Of a DNA stretch of 64,000 nt, positions 60,201 to 64,000 are shown piece after piece; the first letter of the stretch is position 1; each line of letters begins with the position of its first letter. Under the pieces are notes generated by a model. It did not search any database, was not told the origin of the DNA, and saw only the letters and a program-made list of their open reading frames with translations. A program made the position numbers and the translations under genes. This stretch comes from Hemicordylus capensis (taxonomy: Eukaryota; Chordata; Lepidosauria; Squamata; Cordylidae): the NCBI RefSeq assembly GCF_027244095.1, contig NC_069658.1, positions 416,170,687-416,234,686 on the forward strand, given 5' to 3'.

Positions 60201-61233
60201 TCTACGTAAGTCTCTTTGAGAACTTCTTTGCTAAAAAACAGTATATAAATATCAATAGAGCTGCCAACATTTTAATGGGACACTGCAGCTATGCCTTTCA
60301 ACTGTGGCTTTGTCTATAGATATTATAAGGGGATAATGTTAATCTCCAAGGCATTAAAATGTGTACTTTTTAATGCCTTGGGGAGAAATATTATCCCCTT
60401 GTAACATCTGCAGCTGAAGCCACAGCTGAAGGCAGAGTTACAGTGGCTAGTGAAACATTCGCCGCTCAGCCGAAAGCATAGCTACAGCAGTCAGCTGAAA
60501 CAGCAGCTCAACTGAAGGCATAACTGCAGTGGCCAGCTGAAATGCTGTCAGCTCTCTCTCTCTACACACAAACAAACACACACACACACACACACCATTT
60601 TTCAACAACAAAAAGGTTCTCAAACCTGTCTACATAAGAAAAAGGAACAAGGTGGTGTCCTGTTCCGCCAGGCGCTCCAATTCTTAGGGGGGGGGGGAGG
60701 GCTCACAATCCACATAAAAACACACAAGGGAGATACCAGCAACCACCACTGGAGAAATGCTGTGCCGGGGCTGGATTGGTACAGTCGCTCTCCTCGCTAA
60801 ATCGGAGAGAGCCACCCCTGTAGAAGGCACCTCTTTTAATTCTACCCAGAATCGCGTTAGAACGGGAAGAGGCACGCGCAGGCCGCGCGCGCGAGGTAGG
60901 GGAGGCGGAGGAGGCAAGTGGGGGCCAGTTTCCTCTTCCCTGGACTAGGCCACTCACTCCAGGGGTCACGACTGGAGTAGGGTGGTGTCGCGGGAACACT
61001 GGAACTAAAGGGCTGGAGGAGATCAGTAGCTGCTCCGGCCCAAGCGGGGTCTTTCTGGTCAGGGACGGAGTAGGCCGCCAGGCGCCCCACTTCTTAAGGG
61101 GAAGGAAACCAGAGCCGAGGCAGGCCGCCGAGCCCGCTCTCCCGCTTCCAGATGGAGCCCGCCCGGCCGCTTCCACCAGTGGAAAAGGATACCAGCACCA
61201 AGGCTTCAACTGCTTCTTCTTCTTCCGACCCAT
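39120..61233 (-). CDS. ZNF207: ZNF207 / BuGZ, zinc finger and BUB3-binding protein (11 coding exons)
   Basis: Encodes a 480-residue BuGZ. In vertebrates BuGZ binds and stabilises BUB3 at kinetochores, binds microtubules and forms condensates that aid spindle assembly. Exons run from 61193-61233 to 39120-39280, all with GT-AG introns and consistent phase. The N-terminus starts [21 protein letters not shown]2H2 fingers use C13, C16, H29, H34 and C37, C40, H53, H58. An acidic stretch lies near 115-123, followed by a long Pro/Gly/Met-rich low-complexity region. The GLEBS BUB3-binding motif ([19 protein letters not shown]) is at about 366-385, split by the exon 9/10 junction. The Gly/Pro-rich tail ends MSQGGRY. 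Length and order match human. The human optional LHHQRKYTQ exon was not found. Intron 6 is swollen to 8.5 kb by transposons. Confidence 0.98.
39418..39580 (-). CDS. ZNF207: ZNF207 coding exon 10
   Basis: Begins [20 protein letters not shown]. The two Glu at residues 374-375 correspond to the key acidic pair of GLEBS motifs that contacts BUB3. Ends in phase 1. Confidence 0.97.
40036..40278 (-). CDS. ZNF207: ZNF207 coding exon 9
   Basis: [20 protein letters not shown], a Ser/Thr-rich region, then [12 protein letters not shown], the first half of the GLEBS motif. 81 codons, symmetric phase 0. Confidence 0.97.
41377..41466 (-). CDS. ZNF207: ZNF207 coding exon 8
   Basis: [20 protein letters not shown] through LFPSTAQ. 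Exactly 30 codons, phase 0 on both sides, so it can be skipped without a frame change. Confidence 0.95.
41977..42072. repeat. Short palindromic interspersed repeat
   Basis: 'tgcaatcctaagcatgttta' at one end and 'aagtgtactgaagattgcaa' at the other form an imperfect palindrome. Same family as 27704, 56185 and 61873. Intron 7 of ZNF207. Confidence 0.55.
42407..42567 (-). CDS. ZNF207: ZNF207 coding exon 7
   Basis: [20 protein letters not shown] through KPLFPSAGQ, ending in phase 0. It lies 8.5 kb from exon 6 because of transposon insertions in intron 6. Confidence 0.96.
43022..43816 (+). mobile_element. hAT derivative with BED-finger frame only
   Basis: Ends CAGGGTTGAT on the left and, reverse-complemented, CAGAGTTGATTTGATTT on the right. 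The 8-bp target sites are cttgcagc (43014-43021) and attgcagc (43817-43824), with one mismatch. A (CA)n/(CG)n tract lies near 43215-43248. The only transposase remnant is the BED-finger frame at 43482-43649. Sits in ZNF207 intron 6. Confidence 0.85.
43482..43649 (+). CDS. BED-type zinc finger remnant of a hAT transposase
   Basis: A 55-residue frame from an internal Met ([20 protein letters not shown]) with C-x2-C-x2-C near CAKCKLC and a distal H-x4-C (QHYEKC), as in BED fingers that bind transposon ends. The frame is open from 43392 and stops right after the finger. The dimerisation and catalytic parts are absent. Most likely the first exon of a transposase kept in a deletion derivative; domestication is possible but unproven. 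Confidence 0.65.
   Translation: MATSHNRDLIWEYFNEVPVPVGRKGMCAKCKLCNNEMQGLVARMKQHYEKCVPTF
44051..44185. mobile_element. Palindromic hAT MITE, 135 bp, 8-bp TSD
   Basis: Near-complete palindrome (cagggattcttaaacttggg / caagtttgagaatcactg). Exact duplication cattagac at 44043-44050 and 44186-44193. Almost identical to the copy at 50346-50481. Confidence 0.95.
44321..44570 (+). mobile_element. L2-type LINE fragment, left part
   Basis: Coding remains [20 protein letters not shown] and [19 protein letters not shown], the L2 region after RT. It breaks off at the DIRS-like fossil and resumes near 49362, with some LINE sequence missing at the junction. Confidence 0.85.
44590..49365 (-). mobile_element. 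DIRS-like tyrosine-recombinase retroelement fossil inside L2
   Basis: Inverted terminal repeats: 'atccataagaatgggtaatgc' with 'gaggtgaccaagccccac' on the left (44690-44735) recurs inverted on the right (49295-49360). An internal complementary copy of the left end lies at 44880-44970, as expected for DIRS. Minus-strand parts in order are gag-like (~47840-48220), reverse transcriptase (~46800-47480, [18 protein letters not shown]), RNase H (~46250-46770) and tyrosine recombinase (~45280-45920). It is broken many times (over ten) and old. A second DIRS-like 5' end in opposite orientation (48225-48850) is embedded. Confidence 0.85.
48225..48850 (+). mobile_element. Second DIRS-like 5' end, plus orientation
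   Basis: A 5' leader followed by a gag-like start with a Cys-rich motif ([10 protein letters not shown]...CLLCLGEEH) points to the right. The homologous start of the main fossil at about 48885-49060 ([10 protein letters not shown]) points to the left. The two therefore sit tail-to-tail here. A fossil fragment. Confidence 0.65.
49362..49765 (+). mobile_element. L2-type LINE, right part and 3' end
   Basis: 'gtgctgattattacctataa' with 'cttaatggcttgggtccagg' continues the L2 coding region. A diverged 3' part follows and ends 'tgtacaccgcctagggatgc...aaataaataaat', an L2-type tail. Confidence 0.85.
50346..50481. mobile_element. Palindromic hAT MITE, 136 bp, 8-bp TSD
   Basis: Same sequence as 44051-44185 with very few differences. 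Exact duplication cactacac at 50338-50345 and 50482-50489. Both copies lie in intron 6 of ZNF207. Confidence 0.95.
51097..51167 (-). CDS. ZNF207: ZNF207 coding exon 6
   Basis: [20 protein letters not shown]. Acceptor TAATAG|GATG, donor CCAG|GTAGGT. 71 nt, phases 2 to 1. Confidence 0.96.
51629..51893 (+). mobile_element. Sauria SINE
   Basis: Full length in ZNF207 intron 5. Head 'gccacctaatggcgccgcgg', B box slightly expanded (ggttcaaaattcgaattcc), Bov-B-like end 'tgacaccgactagacggcac'. Confidence 0.95.
52002..52226 (-). mobile_element. tRNA-derived SINE with L2-like tail
   Basis: Reverse-complemented it reads 'agagcccctggtggcgcagt', 'ggttacaagttcgaccctga' (B box), 'gaggtcggtaaaatgagtac', and a tail 'gcggtatataaatgtaagtg' with 'ctattg' repeats. 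A second copy is at 58137-58361. It abuts another SINE at 52227. Confidence 0.85.
52227..52421 (-). mobile_element. CORE/MIR-like tRNA SINE, minus orientation
   Basis: Reverse complement of the 30440 and 56356 family: 'gagccagcgtggtgtagtgg' head at the right, 'gggtgactctgggccagtca' core, and 'ggctccttggaggaaga' at the left. It directly adjoins the preceding SINE. Confidence 0.88.
52588..52663 (-). CDS. ZNF207: ZNF207 coding exon 5
   Basis: Pro/Met/Gly-rich repeats ([20 protein letters not shown]). Part of the intrinsically disordered region linked to condensate formation. 76 nt, phases 1 to 2. Confidence 0.96.
53452..53741 (-). mobile_element. 5S rRNA-tRNA chimeric SINE (minus copy)
   Basis: Reverse-complemented it contains 'gctaagcagggtccaccctg' and 'gtttgcatttgaatgggaga', a clear 5S rRNA resemblance. 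The shared body and the end 'ctgactagtataaggcagct' follow. It lies in ZNF207 intron 4. Confidence 0.82.
54681..54851 (-). CDS. ZNF207: ZNF207 coding exon 4 (NAGNAG acceptor)
   Basis: [20 protein letters not shown], then a Gln/Pro-rich stretch to APGIPPG. The acceptor reads TTTTAG-CAG-AAAGCC, so splicing may start at 54851 or 54848 and add or drop one Ala. Confidence 0.96.
55285..55423 (-). CDS. ZNF207: ZNF207 coding exon 3
   Basis: [20 protein letters not shown] through [11 protein letters not shown]. It supplies the last His of finger 2 and a charged helix-like stretch. Ends in phase 1, before a tandem acceptor. Confidence 0.98.
56185..56275. repeat. Short palindromic interspersed repeat
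   Basis: 'cacaatcctatgactatttt', 'tttaatgggacttacttgga' and 'gcacaggactgcag'. Same family as 27704 and 61873. Confidence 0.6.
56356..56596 (+). mobile_element. CORE/MIR-like tRNA SINE plus (AAT)n
   Basis: 'agagccagcgtggtgtagtg' head, short internal deletion, core-like 'gggtgactctgggccagtca', tail 'gagcgggatatacatgtaaa' and an AAT microsatellite. Intron 2 of ZNF207. Confidence 0.9.
57590..57775. mobile_element. hAT-type MITE (CAGTGTTCTC...GAAACACTG)
   Basis: Terminal repeats cagtgttctctctaa / ttagaggaaacactg. Target sites attactaa and attacaaa (one mismatch) flank it at 57582-57589 and 57776-57783. Homologous to 4278-4465. Confidence 0.92.
58137..58361 (-). mobile_element. tRNA-derived SINE with L2-like tail
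   Basis: Second copy of the 52002-52226 family, only slightly diverged. It ends just 80 bp from ZNF207 exon 2. Confidence 0.88.
58443..58569 (-). CDS. ZNF207: ZNF207 coding exon 2 (zinc fingers)
   Basis: Carries [20 protein letters not shown] through LAIHCMQ, nearly all of both C2H2 fingers. Acceptor AATAG|GTATTG, donor CAG|GTAAGT. Confidence 0.98.
59150..59400. repeat. GC-rich repeat, probable MITE fragment
   Basis: 'agagatgtgcacaatcggct' resembles the GGGATGTGCA-type MITE end. A GC-rich stretch ('cgcgcagccagctggggacc') contrasts with the AT-rich intron. The second end was not found. Confidence 0.4.
60090..60260 (+). repeat. Interspersed repeat with LINE-like 3' tail
   Basis: 'caatcccagcacagcattcc', 'gagagtccttttgggaccag' and 'aacagtatataaatatcaat'. 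Related to 12790-12965. Confidence 0.6.
60261..60575. repeat. Foldback repeat with short tandem units
   Basis: 'tataaggggataatgttaat' / 'ataattattcccc'-type arms: 'ctccaaggcattaaaa' (60342-60359) pairs with 'tttaatgccttggggag' (60370-60386). The arms extend outward to 'gccaacattttaatggg'. To the right, about three 42-45-bp units (gaaggcataactgcagtggc) precede a (CT)n/(CA)n tract. Confidence 0.7.
61193..61233 (-). CDS. ZNF207: ZNF207 coding exon 1
   Basis: Start codon and [13 protein letters not shown], with a basic Lys run that may act in nuclear import. Ends TGCTG|GTATCC (phase 2). The start is fixed by the conserved N-terminus; an open frame read through the donor is not real coding. Confidence 0.97.
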
Positions 61234-61872
61234 GACGACGGCTCTGATACGGAAACTATGGAAGCTTCACCACGACCGACCACAACTCCGCGCTCCCGCC
61301 TCAGACAGACACAAAATGGCGGCCTCTTCGACGAACCCTCACCTTCCCATGGTGCACTGCGGGCGGGCGCGTAACAGTGAGGAGACGTCACGTGCTTCTC
61401 CGTCACTCGAGATCCAACGCCTGAGCGCACCACTCCTGTTGCTCTTTCTTTTCCTCCTCCCTGTTGACTTGCCCAGCACGCTGCGCGGTATCAGCATCCC
61501 CGTTTGGTTTCAGGCTCTTAAGTTCAATAGTATCGGGTTGTAGTTCCCCGGTCCCACTGAGAGCTGCTCAATGGGATATGCTGCCTAGCAAGTATTCACC
61601 AGTCCCCATGAGCTGCTAACTAAGCCCAAGTACGAGTACTTGGAATAACATTGTGTTTGCTGGTTTCCCCTCCCCTTCCTGTGTTACGTAGATCTCTAGA
61701 TTGTAGTAGGCCCCTAAGGGCGGGGGTCTGTTCTCTCCTTCTTGGTAAAGCGTCATGGCGCTATACAAATACAGGACGACAAGAGCGGTTTGGTACACTA
61801 TACTATAGTGTAGATACGTTTTGCCTGATCTCAAGTCAATTTGAGGAAAATAGGTGTGAGCCGACAATTCAG

Positions 61873-61955
61873 CCCTGTATGTTTACTTGGAAAGAAGCCC
61901 TATTGAGCTGAATGGGATCTATTCCGAAGTAAATGTGTTTAGGATTTCATACAGT
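61873..61955. repeat. Short palindromic interspersed repeat
   Basis: 'gccctgtatgtttacttgga', 'attgagctgaatgggatcta' and 'gtgtttaggatttcatac'. Same palindromic family as 27704 and 56185, here inside the shared promoter region. Confidence 0.6.
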
Positions 61956-62288
61956 CACAATTTTCTCACAGTGTTTTGAATCCAGACTTTAAAAACGCAC
62001 CACATACGAAGAGAGGAATTAGTGCAAACCTACTGTCAGTGCAGCTGCTTCTCCGTAAAGAATTCCCTCCAGTTCTTTCCATGGGGAAACAACTGCTTAC
62101 GATTGGAGCTGACTGCCGCCAGGCCAGGGCAGACCAGAGTACCTTTAGCTCGCCCGCCAATTCCTAGGACGAAAGCGGAACACAGTGTAGGCGGAACCTT
62201 TGCGCCGATATGACGGAGCTGAATAGCGGGTGGTACTGTACGGCACTAGGGGGAGCGGGTTTTCTTTGCTCCAAGCCCGAAAGCTAAG

Positions 62289-62431
62289 ATGTTGCCCTCC
62301 CTTCAGGAGTCCGTAGAAGGGGACGAGAAGGAGCTGGAGAGCTGCGAGGAGGGGGGCGGCTTGCCGGAGGAACGGAAACCGGACCGCAGCAGCAACAGCT
62401 ACTATTGTCTGTACGGCTACCTGGGCTGCAG
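62289..62431 (+). CDS. C17orf75: C17orf75 (NJMU-R1) coding exon 1, partial gene
   Basis: It starts MLPSLQESVEGDEKELESCE and continues to SNSYYCLYGYLGC, ending CTGCAG|GTGAGG in phase 2. This matches the acidic N-terminus of vertebrate C17orf75 (human starts MLPSLQESMDGDEKELES). The protein of about 396 residues associates with the WDR11-FAM91A1 complex in capture of AP-1 vesicles at the trans-Golgi. The remaining exons lie beyond the window; none was seen up to 64,000. It is head-to-head with ZNF207, as in human. Confidence 0.95.
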
Positions 62432-62802
62432 GTGAGGGGCTGCTGGGCCTTGTCTCTGGGACTCTCCCTGAGCGCTACGTAGTCCCCTCCAGGATGTATA
62501 ACTTGACCCATACGTGCCTCCTTTCCAAATCCTCGGCGTCCCTTCATTATTTCTGTTGCTTTATTTTAACCGTGTTGTTCGTGCTCCGCCCCCTAGCTTT
62601 GATTCGTATCGGAGTCCAGTATTTCTGATTCCAGCCAGATGTCTCTGGGTGCTGCTCAGAAATCCTGTTGTTCATCCCGGCATCGGCTGTTCAGGGGAAT
62701 CCTTTCCTTTGCGCAAGGAGGTTCTATTGCTTTCTTGGCTATCGGTCTAATCCGCCTGGCCTCTCCATTAATTGGTCTGATGATCCTATTTTAAAGCGAT
62801 CT

Positions 62803-63143
62803 ATAGTGGGCAGACTTCAGACTTGCAGGATCTTTGGGTTTGTTTTTTTTAAACTAGGTCTAATAGCCACAGCCAGGTGCAAAATTCTTCCTCAGGAAGT
62901 AATTCACTTAGAATTAAGGGACAGGATGCATTTGAATAAGGGCTCAGCTCATGAATTTTGTTTTGGCACCAGAATTGAAAACAAAATTCATGAGCTGAGC
63001 CCTTATTCAGATGCATCCTATCCCTTAATTCTAAGCTTATTACTTCCTGAGCAAGAATTTTGCACCTGGCTGTGGCTATTAGAGCTAGTTAAAAAAAAGA
63101 CAACAACACCAAAGATCCTGCAAGTATGAAGTCTGCCCACTAT
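62803..63143. mobile_element. Long foldback element in C17orf75 intron 1
   Basis: Near-perfect inverted arms of ~165 bp. The left arm starts 'atagtgggcagacttcagac' and the right arm ends 'tgaagtctgcccactat'. Inner arms 'aagggctcagctcatgaatt' and 'aattcatgagctgagccctt' surround a short loop near 62967. It looks like a young palindromic MITE. The target duplication is unclear. Confidence 0.88.
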
Positions 63144-63147
63144 CTAA

Positions 63148-63372
63148 AGGCGCAGCAGGGAAATGCTTGACTAACAAGCAGAAGGTTGCCAGTTTGAGTC
63201 CCCACTGGTACTATATCGGGCAGCAGCAATATAGGAAGATGCTGAAAGGCATCATCGCATACTGTCTGGGAGGAGGCAATGATAAATCCCTTCTGTATTC
63301 TACCAAAAGAAAACCACAGGGCTCTGTGGGCACCAGGAGTCGAAATCGACTTATCAGCACACTTTACCTTTA
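63148..63372 (+). mobile_element. Sauria SINE
   Basis: Head 'ggcgcagcagggaaatgctt', B box 'ggttgccagtttgagtcccc', Bov-B-like end 'gtcgaaatcgacttatcagc'. It directly follows the foldback element. Confidence 0.92.
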
Positions 63373-63446
63373 CCAGTATTGAACTCCTAGTCTTTCAAAT
63401 AAAAATCTACTATTGATTTCCCCCAAGCTTTCTTCATTTCTGCAAC

Positions 63447-63448
<2 letters not shown>

Positions 63449-63478
<30 letters not shown>

Positions 63479-63560
63479 CAACTTTATTTGTTAGCCATCC
63501 CATAACAAATTGTTCTCTGGGAGGCTCACAACACAGGATTAAAACATACAAAAAACCCCA
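63449..63560 (-). repeat. LINE-like 3' tail with (TAA)n, minus orientation
   Basis: A (TAA)n run followed by 'caactttatttgttagccat' and 'ctctgggaggctcacaaca', the reverse complement of an L2-type 3' end. No coding part is visible. Confidence 0.55.
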
Positions 63561-64000
63561 AAACCACACATAAAGGGAGAAAAAGCCTTTTTGTTGTTGT
63601 CATTGTTATACAATTTGGTCAGAAGTCTGCTGATAGTCTGCAAATCACTGAGGGATCTGTTACTACATCCAGATGTACCTTTTGCCCACCCTTGATTTAA
63701 CCAGTGGCCATCACCATGCAAGCCAGCTGGAGCCAGTTCTGTCCTTAGAGAGCACTGGAGGGGTGCAGGGCCTGAGGCAAATCAGCCAGTGTGAGGCTAC
63801 CCTTACAGTTAAATTTTAATGGGGATTGAAAGAGTGGGGCACAGGTTGGTCGCCCATGCGCCCTCCACTTCCAGCATTACGCTGACCAGGGCGGCAAGAA
63901 GGAATACAGCTTCTCAGTGCCAGCAGTTTTTACAGTAGCGTTGGAGGGGGAAGTGCAATGTGGGAGGTAAAAGCACCATCCCCATGCCTTAAAGGAGCCC
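63561..64000. other. Nothing further recognised (C17orf75 intron 1)
   Basis: No exon or repeat identified up to the window end. Confidence 0.35.

Larger units (their letters stand above)
60780..62288. promoter_or_regulatory. GC-rich bidirectional promoter, ZNF207 / C17orf75
   Basis: CpG-rich, TATA-less sequence between two opposed start codons 1,055 bp apart. A YY1-type motif (aaaatggcggcc, 61313-61324) lies 80 bp upstream of the ZNF207 ATG. A combined CRE-like and E-box sequence (gacgtcacgtg) lies near 61384-61394, and a 'cccatggtgcactgcggg' element near 61347-61364 is reminiscent of ZNF143-type promoter sites. The motifs are read by eye. Co-regulation of the two housekeeping genes is inferred from this layout, which matches human. 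Confidence 0.75.

Noticed and set aside
60703-61233. 176-codon frame starting at the ZNF207 ATG
   Set aside because: Only the first 41 nt are coding. The rest is intron 1 read through the donor at 61192.

Overview
This is vertebrate nuclear DNA, almost certainly from a squamate reptile (lizard lineage). It carries several Sauria SINEs, many small hAT elements, CR1 and L2 LINEs, DIRS-like and Penelope-like retroelement fossils, and a conserved two-gene locus whose human counterpart is ZNF207 and C17orf75 on chromosome 17. The gene assignments come from protein similarity I recognise by eye. No database search was run.

Layout. 1-27,780: gene-poor and dense in repeats. It holds a ~142-bp tandem array (3.1-4.2 kb) and a three-level nest of hAT in CR1 in hAT (8.1-12.7 kb). 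It also holds a DIRS-like fossil carrying a Helitron-like element and a foldback hAT-like MITE (13.2-18.8 kb), a Penelope-like 3' end with a GIY-YIG domain (18.9-20.2 kb), an L2 3' end, and two large MITEs with internal tandem repeats (24.8-27.7 kb). 27,780-38,540: a long AT-rich block with very few recognisable repeats, just 3' of ZNF207. 38,530-61,233 (minus strand): ZNF207 (BuGZ), 11 coding exons, 480 codons plus stop. Its introns have collected SINEs, hAT MITEs, a hAT derivative that keeps only a BED finger, and an L2 split by a DIRS-like fossil. 61,234-62,288: GC-rich head-to-head promoter. 62,289-64,000 (plus strand): first coding exon of C17orf75 and part of intron 1.

Most notable observation: two short sequences downstream of the ZNF207 stop codon (35,436-35,510 and 38,699-38,759) fold by hand into the same compact four-stem cloverleaf. 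Stem sequences differ between the copies while pairing is kept. All four non-Watson-Crick pairs are A.C on the plus strand and therefore G.U on the minus strand, which is the ZNF207 transcript strand. One copy lies inside the likely 3' UTR. This suggests a structured RNA element, but it needs comparative testing.

The two genes are probably co-regulated from a shared promoter. ZNF207 acts at kinetochores and spindles through BUB3. C17orf75 is known in mammals as a partner of the WDR11-FAM91A1 vesicle-tethering complex.
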